Assembly (NCBI GenBank): GCA_032173965.1
Contig: CM063284.1
Location: 111,140,410-111,204,409, forward strand
Reading direction: 5' to 3'
Source of the DNA: Sitta carolinensis
Lineage: Eukaryota; Chordata; Aves; Passeriformes; Sittidae
DNA: 64,000 nt
Shown here: piece after piece, positions 26,901 through 41,900 of the stretch
Layout of the letters: the number at the start of each line of letters is the position of its first letter
Numbering within the stretch: position 1 is the stretch's first letter
The notes under the pieces: generated by a model
Seen by the model: the letters and a program-made list of their open reading frames with translations, nothing else
What the model was told of the DNA's origin: nothing
The model's database searches: none
Program-made: the position numbers and the translations under genes

Positions 26901-29900
26901 TTTGGTTTCTTCAGTGTTTTAAAAAAAAGAAAGAAAACCTGAATGTATCACTCTTGTTGATAATGAAGATGCTGAGTTGATTCATCACTTTAACAACTCT
27001 AAGAGAAAAATATTTCACATACCTCCTAAGTGGATCATCCTTGTGGGCACTGAGTATAATTTTTTAAGTTACCATAGTTCATTTTGTTCAGAGGTAAGTG
27101 GAAGAAATAATAATTTGGGAAAAAAATGGAAAGTAAATAATGGAAATATAATGGAAAGGAAAACTAGGACATGATTTTATACAGGATTGGAAGGCAACAT
27201 AACTTCTATGCCATTCTTCTGGGTACAACTCACTTTTTGAAGGCAAGAAAGACAGTAAAATTTGAGGGGGAGGAGTTACACTATGTTATTATGAAGTACC
27301 CAACATAAATTTTTGTTGCATGTATAACTTTGCAGCTACTTTGAGCATTTCTGCACTTCTACTGCAGAAGTTGCTTGTGACTTCAAAAATTTGATTGTGA
27401 AGAAGCAAAACTTTTTACATCCTCTGCATGTGAGTTGCAGGGTTTTCAAATACTAGTCAGCTGTTAATTGCCATCAATTAATTTGTAAGGATTTTGGAAA
27501 GTGATGGTGGAAGTTTTCTCTCTGCCTTGCATGCTCCAGATGCTCTGAACAGTCAGAAGTAATAATGTAGACAATGATCATTCGCCTTTGACACAGTCAT
27601 GATCCTTGTCCTCATCATAGAGCTGAAAAAGAAAGACTGCTGTTGATATAATGTGTGGTGGTTTATTTTCACATTTTGAGCAAGGAGGGATGATTTAAGA
27701 GACCACTGTATGCTGATTTCTGTTGCTTTGTTACCATGCATTTTAAATTGAAGAACAGCAAATGGATTTAATTTTTTATCGACTTGCAGCCAGTAATTGT
27801 AAAAATTCTCCATCTGCTTATTAGCAGCACTAGCTCTCTTTTTTAAAAGAAGAAAGATACTTGTGTTTTCCTAATCTGGAATGAACTGGAATGAATGAAT
27901 GAAATGTTCTGAAGGAGATCCCCAAGTTTTGGTTGTATTGTAAAGCTGAACTGCAAGAAAAAATATCTTTCAAAGTTTTTTTTTTGATCAGCTCTGCGAC
28001 TCTTTAAAAATGCACTTCATTGCATAGGCTCATTTGCTGCCACAAATTCATTAAACAGAGGTTGCCACTTCTTTTTGTACATTTTGATACAGTTCTCAGC
28101 ATAACACTCATTATCTTTTCTGAGACTTCTTTAGATGTTGCAGGAATAATAAACCATGATGACTTAATTAGAAATCTATGGCTGGTGACCCACCTGTGGT
28201 CCCTTCCAGTGACCTTCTTTGCTGACATTGAAAACATAAATTAGAATATAAGAAATTCTACAATATTACCAGAATTCTACAGAGTTCAGTTGAAAAGTGA
28301 TTGTTGGTTTTTTTTCTGGAGAAAATTCTAATTACCTAGTAAGTCAAATGATGCTCCCTTGGGAAGTTCTGGAATTGCAGGTTGCCTCACTCCTCAGGAG
28401 TATATCAGGAAAGAAGCATTCACTTGCTTTGTGCTTCTTTGCTTTTTGCACCTCACATGGGCCGCTGTCCTAGATTGGATGCTGAGTTCAACAAGTCTCT
28501 GGCCTGACTTGTTCTTGCTGTTCTCACTTGGTTTCCTTCATCTCCACAATTTTTTAATTGCTGCTTTATTGTGTGTTTTAAGTCCTCAGCTTCCAGAGCT
28601 TTGTTAACATGTTATATTATGTGGCATTATGCCTGTGTTGATGGGATGAAAGCAAAAGGAAGCCCTGGTTTGCTGCTTGCATCTAAAATGAGCAGCAAAT
28701 CAGATGGGTTATTTCTGTTTAGTGAAACTGCAGCTATGTACATGGTACCTCAGTCTCTCTGTCAGGCATTAGTCCCAGTCTCTGCAGTTTCTAGCAAGAA
28801 TAATGTTTTAATTTCTGCTACGTGAAACTGGACTAATTGCATGTGTAGAAATCTAAACAAACAATGCTGGAAAAAGTTACAAAGGAATTCTTTTGTTTGG
28901 TTTTATGAGCTTAACTATGCAGTGTTGGAAAGAGGGGAAACTGTACTGTGGAAAATCAATACTTGCTAAAAAACTCTAAAGACCACAGAGAGGACAAACT
29001 AAGGCAAAGCAGTTCATAATGAAGCAGAAACATAAGATTAAAGTGAAGAAGGTGATAATTATGTACATAAGAATTAACAATATGTAAGGATGAAATTCAG
29101 GCTGAAGACACCAACTTGACATTTTATTTAAATAAGATGTGAATACAATTCTATTTTAACATTGTGAAACTCTGTAGAATCCAGAAGCCTGATGGGTTGT
29201 ATCACATTGTTTCTGTGGTTAAAATGTGGTCACTACTACAGGTGTGTATGTTTGTTTTTAGAAAAATACCTCAACCTGCACTAGCTTTTGAAGAAGAAAA
29301 TACACACATACACACATCAACCCTAAGCTGTAATTGGTAGAAATGAAAACAAGCATCTAGAAATATGTTGCTATATGTAGCTGGCAAGGAGCATCACCAC
29401 CCTTCCTGCAAACAGTAATAACTTCTGTTTAATAAACTGAAAGGTCTTGAGCTTTGTATGCATAGTCAGGTAAAATTTGTCTGCCTCTGTCTGTTTTTAT
29501 TGTAACCACAGATCACATAAATCCTGTTGCATTGCCCTGTAGGTAACTTGACATCTTTTCCTTTCACTCATTTTGTGTGCTTTTCATTTGGTAATAAGTC
29601 ATTTCCAGACCAAAGTGTTGTGAGGACTGACAGACTGGGTGTCATAAAAAAGCAATAGATAAAATGCTTCAAGTTTAAGTGTTGCAGAAGCTGAAATACA
29701 ACACCAGCCTAATTGTGTGGCATTATCCTGAGTTTACTCACCTATGGATTTGATTGTATCTGTCATGTGCTACCGCACTTCCTCCTGCTCTAAAGTTATG
29801 TTTTTGTGTTGCTTCTGCACTTAACGACTCACTCTTGTTATGGATATGTCCTAGATTCTTTTTTCTGACCCTCCAAATGGGTATTTTAACTATGTTTGAA

Positions 29901-32900
29901 AAGGGGTGAGGAGAAAGTAGACAAACGTGTTAGATTGCCAGGTTCTGCAACATTACAGACAATAATTGCTCTTCACTTTATTAGCAAACGACCCAGCTCT
30001 CAAATTAGTAATTTGGCATGCTAACGGAACTACATGATATTTCTGTGCTTTTTCAGTATCTGAGTCTTGCTTACACTTGTTTTTGAGGAGGCTGACCCGT
30101 CCAATACAGTCATCCTTCATTTAAAATGACAGTGTTGTATTGAAGAAAATAAAAGAATCCCTCTTGCCTGCATTTTTTTCCTACCTGGCAGGTATGTATG
30201 TAGTTGAACTGTGGTTAGAGATGGCTTAGGATTCAGCTGTGCTTTGAAAATGGAATTTTACCATTAAACTTATGGATAGGTGGGGTTTTCTTTTGTATTG
30301 TAAATAAAAACATAGCATGCTTCCATTGAAAGTTTTTATTCAAACAGTATATACTAAAGTCAGGCAGGGAATGTGTTACTCTGATTTTGGTCCTGGTGTA
30401 GCTAATTGCATGCAGTTACATCAGGTTCCTTAAACTCCAAATGGAAATATGACAGAACTTCATGTTCCAGAGAGATTAGATTGTTTAGGAGTGAGAGAGG
30501 GGCACTGGATGGCCTTGCTGTTTTTTTTTTTTTGTTTTGTTTTGTTTTGTTTTTTGTTTTTTTTTTTGTGTAGTGGTCAGCTACAAAACATGAGGACTTG
30601 TTACTTTATTTTTAATCGTTAGAGATCCCAACTAATATTTTGGTTTTTCTTATCCCATTCATAGATTTGAAGGGTGTAAGAACAAACGCTTTTATTGAAT
30701 ACACACTTTAATACAATAAAAAATAAATCTCACCGTTTTTGAGTGAATAGTCCTATTCATTTGCTTAGAGGCTGTAAACCACACTGGGTTTTAGGACAAC
30801 AAGTAGCCTGCGTGATTGCGGTAAGTGTGTCACATCCTGCCCTCAACTTTGCCCTCCTTGGAGGCTCTGGCAGTCTCTGTGTGGTTTGCCCACTAGCCAG
30901 ATGGGAGTGGCTCAAGAAAACTTCTCTAACCTGTGGATCTGGTTCTCGAGCAAACTTTCAGACTTAACAGTATCTTGATGCTCCTTGCCAAACCCAATTA
31001 GGAGACAGGCGAGGGTACTGGGGCAGGCTTTCAAAGTTTCACGGAAGACTCATCTGTAATTTTGTGACAAATTTAATTGTGTGTATTCAAAGCATGCAGT
31101 ATGAGGATTGCTGCGGGGCTTTTTCCTCCTTGACAACCCAGTCAACTCCTTTGTAAACATGAGACTACCAAAGAGCTTCCCTCTTCTGTGAAAATCTTCC
31201 CCCCATCTCTGCTGCAAGAGTAGTGTTTCTGGCTGTGTTTGGAGGGGAATGGGCCAGGCAGCTGCTTTGACATTAGAAATGTACAGTGTGAATGCCAGCA
31301 TATCTTTGTTAAATGAATACAAACTGCTCCTTCCATAGGGATTCTTAAAGATAACTATCAAGTCAAGGCATGTTACTGGAAATTTGCGTGTCGTTTGAAT
31401 TCCTGTCATTTTTGTCATCGGCAATCTTGGTATTTCTTACTTGAATGCTGTTTCTTCTTGTAACTTGCCAAACTCTGAATTCACTTTCTCTGCTACTTGT
31501 GCCTTTTTGGATCTCGAGTCTGACCATGAAAAGACAGTTTTAGAAACTGAGTCCACTGTTTTTTCTTTTGTTCTGTGAAAATTTTCACTTTTACATGGTT
31601 GTGGCAAAAAATTGTAGATTGTTTATAGAAAGCTTTTAAGTTACTTGTTCTTCAAGTAGTTCCATTCTGTGCTTTGTCCTGATTAGCATTTTTGGTTTTT
31701 TCTCACATGTGAATGTGCTTTTGATATGTCCCACATTAAGGCAAAAGAAAATGGTGTGCGAATTATGTTTTTTATGTGTTTTTATTTTTTTTATCTCTCT
31801 AGACTTTTTATATTTTAGGATGCAGTTACTCAGAAAATGGCATTTTGGGCATCAGGAAATTATATGCACAAAACATAAACACTTGAGGTCTTTATTAATT
31901 TTTTTTCACTCTTGGGGAATTAAAGCAGAATTCTTTTCCCTACCACTACAGTATTGAAGCAAATACTCTTTTAATTTGAAAGGCATAAGCAGAGTTTTGG
32001 GCAAAAGAAAAGGCATTTTGAAACAATTTTCTGTGATACTGAACAGGGACTCCAGAAAGGGCCTAATTGCTTCTTATGCAAGTTTTACTGCCTCTTTGAT
32101 TAGCAGATGGTTTATTTCTATAGTTGTAAGTGTTTAATAGTCAAGGTGAAAAATAATCTGTGTGACTTTCACGTACAGCACGGGCTCAGGATGTTGGAAG
32201 GACTGGCTAGAGATGTGGGTCGCCTGCTAGATGCATGTCATTTTAGAGAATCTGTAACTAGACAAACGTGTTGTCACCTCTCAGCTTATGGATGAAGGGT
32301 GGTGGAACACAGGATAAGATATTAACTGATGCAGGTTTTCAGGTTTGCACTGAAATGGTGGAAGCAGCTGGGGCTGTCCAGGTAGGAAGAAATTTTTTCT
32401 TGCCATCTCCTGATGTGTTCCTCTAATGGTATGGACTGGATGCTAGGCTGAGGATGTGTATGCAGAAGGTAATGAGGCTGAAACTGGATCCATGTTCCTG
32501 TTGTCATGAGTGATGTCCTGGCTGTAAAGCATTACTGGAGCCTTGTTCCATCAGGATGCTGGTGGGTTTGCTGGTGGCAGGTACAGGCCCTGAAGAGGCG
32601 ACTGTGGTGAGTCTCCTCAGCAGGTGTGTGTGAGCTGGTTTTCATCCTTCACCAGCAGGTGTCAAATGTCTTGGTTGGTCACTGAAGAAGAGAATAGAGT
32701 GTCAGTGAGATAAGAGGTTACCAGCAAAAAGAAGGAAAAGGACTTGAGGCCTGGCTTTGGAGAGAAAGAGGCATAGTTTGGGAGGGAGGAAATGCAGAAA
32801 AGGGAAGTAATAGCAGTGTATGGTGTGTGGAGGAAGCACATAGAGTTCATGGTTCCTTAAGTTTATTTTGCCTGTCCTCCTTCTACTTGTGTGCTTGTCA

Positions 32901-35900
32901 TCTCGTGACAAGGTGTTAGCACAATCCATTGGTGAGTGTCGTAACTATGTCACTGATCATCCCCTATAGGCTTGGGGTGCCTGCTGTGCTGCTGCCTCTG
33001 GTGAGGGCTGGGCGAGGGGGTGAGTCAGGGGCAGCCCTGGCAGCGCAGCCTCTGTCTGCCCTCACTGCCTGGCTGAGTGCTGCACGGAATTTTCCAGGTA
33101 GGGCACAGATAGAGGTGAGAGGGAGAGCGCGTGGGACGGGATTTGGACAGGGAAGGGCTCGTCCTGGGGAGAACTACCCGTATGCTGAGCCTCTGGTACA
33201 TAAAGGAACACTAGTAATAAATAAATTAATAAATCAGGGGGAAAATGCAGCAGATACACTTAAAAACATCTAACGCTGCCTTTGCATTTTATTACCTTTT
33301 CGTTACCATTTTCCCTTATTAATTTGAAACATACACTGACTTTTTTTTTTTTTTTTCCCCTCTCCAGCGTGGATTTCAACACATACTTGTGTGGGTGCCA
33401 AGAACACTGTGTTCTGTTAAGTCACGGGGTGACGTCGGGCGCTGGCCGCCCGCCAACCTGGGTCAAGTTCATTCAAATAAGTTTCAGCGGCGGCCCTCGC
33501 TGCCCCAGCCCCGACAGTCCTGCCTTCGCATGGTAGATGGCTCTCTTGCGTTACTTTTACAGAGAGCTTGAGATTTCAGGGCTTTAATTTTACAGGCTTT
33601 TGGAATTTCTGTAATGTTTGCAGAAGGATTAACAAAAAAAAAAAAAAAATAGCCTGACCTCGCATGAATCTGTCAGGAGAGAAAAGGAGATGGCCATGGG
33701 TTTACTGAGCAGAACGAGGTCTGCAAGTTGGAGCATGTGCTCCTCTGCCCACTGATTTTTATTGTTTCTCTTTTTTTTTTTTTCTTTTTTTTTTTTTTTT
33801 TGGTCCTGTCCTTGGATGGCTTTTAATCATGATGTAAGGACTTTGTATCTTTAAAGCAGGAGCTACTCCTGAGTTTCCAGTGACAATCCTGTTCACAACA
33901 GAAATAGATGAAATGGCACAAAGCGTGTAAAAGCGGCAATGGCTGTGCTAGATTAATCACTTCCCTTTCCTACAGGATTTTGTATTTTGCTCTCTTAGCT
34001 CTGGAACTCTGGACTGCTCTTAAAGTGCATTAAGCAAAGAAATCTCTTGGTCGGGGTGAGCTTCCCATGTACAGGATTATCCCGTGTCATGGTGTTAAAA
34101 AATCAGACCCGTTTTCTCAGTGTCTTTATTCCAGCTTCCCTTTCAAGGGACTGTGTTGTTGCTACTTTGCATAGCAGCATACTTTTCCTTCCTGTAACCC
34201 TACCAGAAATCACACTAGATCCCCTCCCCTTCACTTCCAGTAACTGCTCTGTGAGCAATAATTTTGGAACTACTGGCAAAATAAGAGTCTTTGACAAGCT
34301 TCTAATATCCTTACAACAGGACAGCATTTGTAACACCAGAGACATCACTAACTGGTCTCTAAGACAGCTGTTGATATTTTAGTATTTAATGAGAAACCCA
34401 TTCTTCCTGTTTGCTTCTGGGATATATATTTTTAATTAAGAATGAGGTCTCTGGGAAAACTTGGTGTTTCCAGAGAGAAATGATTGGTTTTAAAGAGGAT
34501 AGAGAGGTGAATTTGAAGGTCGTGATATAGATCTGTTTTCAAAACTCTCGTTTGGACACATTAGCTATTTTATTTTTATTCCTTTTAGCTGTGCACCAAG
34601 TTTCTAGGTCTTGGCTCACTTAGTATTTGGCTTTTAAGGGAGAGAAACATAGTAGTGTCAGGTTCCCATGATTCAACACCCACTCCTGAAACACCCACTC
34701 TTGAGTTACCTGTTGGTGCTTGCTGGCTTATCTTCTCTGTGTGGGAGAGTGGAGGATCAGATTTGTGTTCATCACTAGGTGTCACTCACTTGCAATTACT
34801 TAAAGTACATTTCAGGGCAAAATTAAAAGAAACAAACTCTCTTGCTTCCTACCTCACCCAGTTTGGGTGTGGGGGGGGAAGAAAATGGTGTGAAATCTGG
34901 AAAAGAATATTTTCTCATCCTTCTTTCCCAAAAAACTATTGTATGTGGTGTTTTGTAATTTTATTGCTTTAAGTGTTCTTAGTCTGTTGGCTTTTTTTCT
35001 TGTATAGTTCTGTTGATGCAAGGTAATGTTTTCTTGTATATTTTCGATTGCCTTTTCTGCTCCCTTATCAAGTGCGTAAAAACTTGAAGAATAGTAGATA
35101 GTGTGTAAAAGATACGGAAATCTGGCTCAAGGGAGGTGCAGTGATGTAACCACCAGATCATTTGAGAGAATGCTTGGAAAAAAATGAGATGACAAGACTC
35201 AAAATTGTTCCTGGAACTTGACTGCTGAGCTGCGTTGGGCAAAGGATGCTGATCAAAAACTGTGCACATACAAAGATGATTTATCTTCATGTTATTTAAC
35301 AAATTATGTGGAATGTGATGCCTCAGCTGGGTCCTGGTCAGCCTTCTCTTTCATCAAACGATTAGTATGGGGAATGTACGTTCAGTTGTTGAAATATAGA
35401 ATATTTCAAAATTCTGACACCAGTGCTGAATAAATAAAAGTGAGGGAGAGAAGGAAGGTTAAACAGTGAAACTGTTTTGTTCAGCTCACACCAAATGTTC
35501 TAAGTATTTTATTCCAGAGGAAGATTTTTCAAAGAGTGTACAAGTGTCTGTGTGGATAGCTGCAAACATTATTGGCAAGGATGACAAATTTCTTTTCCTG
35601 TATCTCCCACCCTTCCCTGTACTTTTCTCTTGAAACAGGACATGTGTTTTGTCCAGCCTGGTTCTGGCATTTGGTTTGGGAGCTGGGACTGCTGTAGATT
35701 AGAATGTTTTGTAGACCGTGTCTTCCCTCCTTCATATCCAAGTGAACTAGGTCTGAGCCGTGTCTGTCTCCTTGGGGAATTGAATCTCATGGAGGGTCTT
35801 GAGGCAGTAGTCACTGGGCAAGGTTCTCTAAATGGCTTCAGTGGTGTTAAATGTGGACTTGGAGTGTCAGTAAAAAAAAATGGTGAAAAGCCAAAGCTTG

Positions 35901-38900
35901 TCTATTGTGCATTTCTTTTTCATCCTGTCTCCTATGTAACCAGAAACACTAGTTCTAAAGGTATAGAATATACAGAAATTACCTTCCACCATCCTGTTTT
36001 ATACAGGACTAGTAGGGGCTATTTGGGAATCACCTACTTCTCTGAGAAGGGTGACCTAAGCCAAGGAAACCCTTTCCAGGCAAAAGTTGTTATTCCTGCA
36101 AACCCACAATGATGATTTGCTGAAAGTAACAATAATAGAGCAAATCTGCTATGTGGATATCCATTGAAGCTACATGCTAACCGTATAAACACATAAATCT
36201 CTTAAGCTCTGTGTCAGACCCTCATATTTAGGTCCTCAAATCAGCATGAATTTCTTATGACAGCTGAGAAGAAAACAGCCTCCACTGATACCTGCACAGA
36301 TATGACAGAACTCTTAATCATAAGATTTAGTTTCCCTTTGTGAAGATTATAGGTTGAGATTCATCTCCTTGTTCTATCTTGGATTACTAAGTGTTTGTGG
36401 CTGTGTGTCACTGTATTTATCCAGTCCACATGCTGTATTTGAATTTAACTGAGAGTGTGTTTGAATGAATAAAGTAGCATAATTTCCTTCCCTTCCCCTG
36501 AAGGAGAGGTGGGTTTCTTTTAAAGTATGGCAGCTATTATGACTAACTATATAATTACACCTTTAATCAGACTAAACTATTTTAGATACACGGTAGCCCC
36601 ATTTGGCCCCTCAGTGTTGAACTGAAAGCCCTCTAAAGATGCATAGTATGGCTCATAGTCATCATCATCACCTTTAATCACTCAGCATGTTAAAGCCACT
36701 ATGCAGGAGTGTACATGGCTATGTGATTTACTTTCGGGGGTGGTGGTGAGGACAGGGAAGAGATTCATGTCACTGAAAACTCCTTTTTCTGATTCTGAAT
36801 CTTCGAGAACACTGTTGTCTCTTCTTGCTTCCTCTGATCATTTTGCCAGCATTCAATGGATTTCTTCTACTGTAATACTGAGTTTGAAGGTGAATCTGGC
36901 TCTGATGTGGGGAGAAGATTTAAGTGTCTCTGTGCTCCTGAAGCTACGGATGGGTGTGGAAAGCAAGTGATTCAATGCACAGTTCAGAGGCATGGCCTCC
37001 AGAGAGCCTCACTTTGAGCAATGAGCGAGGTGTCCTTGTCTTCACAGCTCTTCCAAGACACAGCAAGGCTGCTGAGAGTTCCACTTCATGCAAGCTAAAT
37101 TCGTGTCTCTAATTTCTGGCATACTGAATTTCATCCTTAATATAAGAAAATGTACTGTCACCACTAACATATCAGTTTCTTCATTCACACATTCTACTTC
37201 TGGTGTTAATTCTGTGACTTTAATAAAGCCTAATAAGTGCTATTTCTTGAAGACCATAATTATACTATCAGCCATTTCTAAAAGAAATCTTTTGCTCTAG
37301 TTGCAATACAGTTCTTCCATATATTTACTTAAGTTGTTTCATGTTTTGCCTGATATGGTTTTGGGGTTTTGTTTGTTTTTTGGTGGTTTGGGTTTTTTTT
37401 TTATGTAAAGGGGAAGGATAGAAGAGGAAAGGGAGGGGCAGATGCTGCATAATGAAGGGATACCACCAGAAAGGCAGTTCTGTCAAATGCAGCCAGATGC
37501 ATGGATTGTACAAGGTAGCACACATGGTTTATTTTTGTTGGTGTTTCTGAAACTAGCATAAGCTAGTTTCAGGCTGAAATGTTAAATATTATTGGAAGAA
37601 GGCTTGAAAATATCTGAGAATGCTATTTAAGAAGGTTAAAAAGAGCTTAGGGTTGTGCTGTGATCTCACATGGAAAGACACAGAGTTCAAAAGTGATCAA
37701 ACTGGTGGCTCCAAGACACACATGTACCTGGCAGAGTTCTTGGTCTTAATTATGCATGGTCTGTTTTATTTTACCTTGCTGAAAAATTCTGAGCATCATG
37801 TTTGCAAAAGGCATCGTGACAAGGCTAGAGTTTGTTGCCTGTTACTGCATGTTTTTTCACAGCTTACTGGGTATACATGACTATTGCATAGGGATGTTGG
37901 TACAACACTAAGATAAGGGCAACAAATTAAAGCAAATATAAGAAATGAGAAAGCCTTTGTAAAAATGTGCAGACAGCTCGTTCAGCACAACTGTTGATGC
38001 CTTGGCCTTGAGCTCAGTTGGTGGAGCTGCTGCTGCCTGGCTGCCAAGCTAATGTGTGTGATGTAATTGTGCCAAGCCCATACTATCATGGTATTACAGC
38101 AAAACTGTCTGTGAACTGGGCACATTCCAGATACATTCAGGTACAGTAACAAGGTAAATGGAAAGGTTTTGCCAATACTCTATATGTGTAGAGTAACAGC
38201 TCGAAGTGGGTGTTTTGGGGCAAAAAGGACAATGTATCTTTTGCTGAGCAGGTAAAGAGCATAGTCTTTGCCCTTCAAGGATGCTCCTCTCCCTAGCTGC
38301 AAAGGAACATTGCAGGCTGCAGAGGAAAGATGTAAGAATGGCTACATAGGACAGATTAAAAACCCATCCAGCCCATTATCCTGTCTGTGCTTGTGGCCAG
38401 ATGCCACAATGTGGACACTGGGTATAAGCATAGGTTAAGCTGAAAGGATTAATTTGCCGAATAAGAACACGAGTTGCTTTGTTGCTGGCTGAATGTGAAA
38501 TAATCCCTGATCTTCACTGAAAACTAGATATTTGAATGCTCGAAAGTTCTGAGTGGATTTTATTCCTTTTTTTTTTTTTTTTTTTTTTTCTTGGAGACAT
38601 ATTCTTAAGATACTTGTATAGTCCTAAAATGAGCTTGTTTATGTGGTTGCATGCAATTTCTTTATGCAACCTTCACAAGTCCTTCCTGCTTTCCGAAGTT
38701 TTTGGAACAGTTAGTTAATTCTACTCTCCATCTTCCTCTTTGACTGAAATTTGCAATTTCCTTTCGAGAAACAACTTCCTATTGAGTACTAACTTATCTG
38801 ACCACTTTGATGTATTTGAAGCATTTTTTTAAGTCCTCAAGGCATTGCAAAATTCAGTGTTGTCTTCACAGCTTGAATTTCTGCACTGTCTGAATTGAGG

Positions 38901-41900
38901 AAGTACAAAAGTGGATAGGAGCTCATCTAACTAACAAATGAAAATACAATTAAATTGTGCTTGATCATGCAGTGTCATTGTAAAATTCCAAACTGTGGTA
39001 ATTGAAACCTGTTTAGGCAGCTCAAGAGGACTTGAGCTTGAATTGTCACGTTTTTGCTGTGATCGGCATTGGCTTTGGGAGATTTGGGACATGTGTGGAT
39101 TTCCAAAAAATGCTGCAGCATATTTGGAGGCAAATGCAGAAATGGACTGATTTCTGTGGTGCAGCCCATCATCATTCCAGAGCTACAGGAATCTAAGTCC
39201 TGGCCTGCAAAACAGCCATTAAACTTGGATTTAGATGCCTGTGTTCTATATACAATAAACAGATGAGCTTAAGTGCTAAATACCAGGATTCCCAGCTACT
39301 GTCTTTCTGACCAAGGAACACTTAAGCTCCCTGGTGTTCCTGCACTTTATCTAATGCTTGTTTGATGTGGAGCAGGGACTGAATCTCTTCAAGACCCTTT
39401 GAATCTTTCTGCAGTGACACAGCCTTTGAGGGAGAGGTAGAAATTATCTCCTTGTTGCTTTCTTTAGTGGGTTGAGAGCTTTACTGAGAGGAAGGGATTT
39501 AAATTCTCTTAATATAGAGATTGTCTTGTTAGAGCTCGGGCTTCTCCATTGCTTAGGCTGAAATGCCTGGGGTGTTAAAGAAGAGCTGTGTTTACTGTTG
39601 TGGATGTGCTTTCCATGCAAGCAATGCATGTACAGCATGCTGTGAGTGGAAATCCCTGCAGAGCATAAACTCACACCTACTGAATCAAGCCCCTAAACAG
39701 GCTTAGGTACAGAAGTACCAACTTTGTACTCACATGCTTATATGTGACACAAACCACGAGTCTGCAGAGTTGGTTATGTCCAAAAGGACTGACCTCATGG
39801 TCTTTGATGTCTAAATGCCATCAAAACTCCTTTTGGAGCCTGAGTCTTAGCTTTTATAGCTGAAGATAATCATATATTTGCATGCACAGAACATGTTTAA
39901 TGTTTTCTTTTAATTGTCATCTCCCTGAAGTTACCAAGTGAGTACTAGTCTGCTGTTTTGAAGAGTTAACCAAGTAAGTCAGGACTTTCAAAGGTCCTTT
40001 AAATTTGAACGTGTGCTTACGCTGATTTTACATACAAATGCTTTGCAGTTCTGCTTCCCACAGCCCTGGATACTGACAGTGCTGCGTTTTTACATGGGAG
40101 TCTGTGTGTAGCACCTGTGCAAAATATATTTCAAAACAAAATTGCCAGATACAATTGAGAATCCCTTGTGAAAAATTTGTCTTAAAGAACATGTCCCCAA
40201 ACCACAGGAGATGCTAGATTGGGTCTTAAACGTCAGGCTTTCTGACTCAGTCTTGCACTTACACCACACCACTAGATGATGACATTTTATTGTGAAGGTT
40301 CACCAGTTCAGGCAGTACTTCATAAACATCATATGCTTTTTAAAGTAGATCCTTGGCTTTCTGTTACAGCTATTGTTTCCTCTTCTGTTTCTGAAACAGG
40401 GAATTCCCCAGATTTCTCCCAAGAGCTTTTTTGTAATTCTGGGTTGTATTCCCTCCCTGGAAATCTTCTGGTTTAATTTTATTTCATCAGTCACAAGCAG
40501 TCTTATGGTGGTGGTTGCCATCTACAAAAAATTATTTCCTCGGCTTCCACCAATGTAGTTTCATATGTTGTCTGTCAAACTACTTTAGACATTCTCTGTG
40601 TTTCTTCATGCCAGGGTTGTATCCATAGAGAGGTCACATTTGTGCACCTGGTCTTCAGAGTCTTGGCCATGATGTGTGGTAGCAGTATAAGAGCCATGAC
40701 CATAAATCCAGTGGTGTTGCTGTCATAGAAAACCTGATTTATATGCTTTCTGGATCCCCTCCCTACACTATGGTTATCAAATGAAATAGAGGAGCTTTTC
40801 TGATCTCTGCCTATTTTTCCTGGACTATTATACTTGCTGTTCAGGACACGAATAAGGTATTGTTTTAATGCTGTCCAAATTATAGTTTGTCAGTATTGTA
40901 TATACTTGAAACCACAGAACCAATTGTGATACTGACCTTAAGTTCTGAGATTTTGAGTGTGAGAAAACATTGTTGCTTTTGCTCCCTATTTTTTTGCAAT
41001 ATGTTTCTGTAATCCTTCAGGTGTAAGGATAGCTGTCATGAAAGTCCTGCAAATATCTTTTTTATATTTGGAACCAGTTTCTAGAGGATGTATCTGTGTG
41101 TAATTGGTTCTGAAGTGATATGGAGTTCAGTTTTAGGGCAAGGAGGAGTGGGTATGTAGGTGCATGCATCTGCTTTCAACATTTGGTCATGTTTCCTTTT
41201 GTGTTTAGTAAATTTATCTTGTACTATTACAGCCTTACATAGGAGTTAGTAAAGATAATTGAAGTTTCTATTCTGCAAAAAGTAGAGTGAATTAAGGAGC
41301 ATCTTTATAGCCAGACTACTTATTAGGCAGAATAAGCTAATAAATTAACATTAGGTACATAGAAGTATACAAAAAGAGTCCTAAAACTGGGGAGAAAAGT
41401 ATGTGACATTTCCTGAATGGAAAATGACAGGTTTATTTAAATACAAACAAACAAATGTAAATGCTTGTGTGTAGGATTTAGTGAGGTGTATGCATATACG
41501 TGTTTTGGGGTTTTTTTCACTGTGGTGTTGGAGAGTGTGGCTTGTTACATTCAATTTTCAATTTCTTAAATGCTTTCTCCTTAAGAAGTGGTTGTCTCAT
41601 TAGGTGCTCTAAGTGTAATTGTACAGTTTTGCTGTTTTACATAGGGTAGGCTTTCTGTTCCTTCAATTAGTGCATTCCAAGAACAATACTACTTCTACTT
41701 AGCTCTAGTGATGCAATTTTGAAGGTCTTCTCTTAATAGTAAAATGAAAAGAATAAAATCTCTTGTTTGATGCTACTCTTGGAAATTGACACAAACGGTC
41801 AACTTTTGATCTGGAAACTCAGTTCTTCCTCTCTTCTAAGTGATTAGTCCATAAGAGAATCAGTTGGCTTTTGGCAGTTTGGAGGGAAAATGCATTTAAC

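Noticed and set aside
35630..36112. 160-codon + strand open frame in intron 5
   Set aside because: No family match or codon pattern. A frame of this length is not surprising in six frames of 64 kb.
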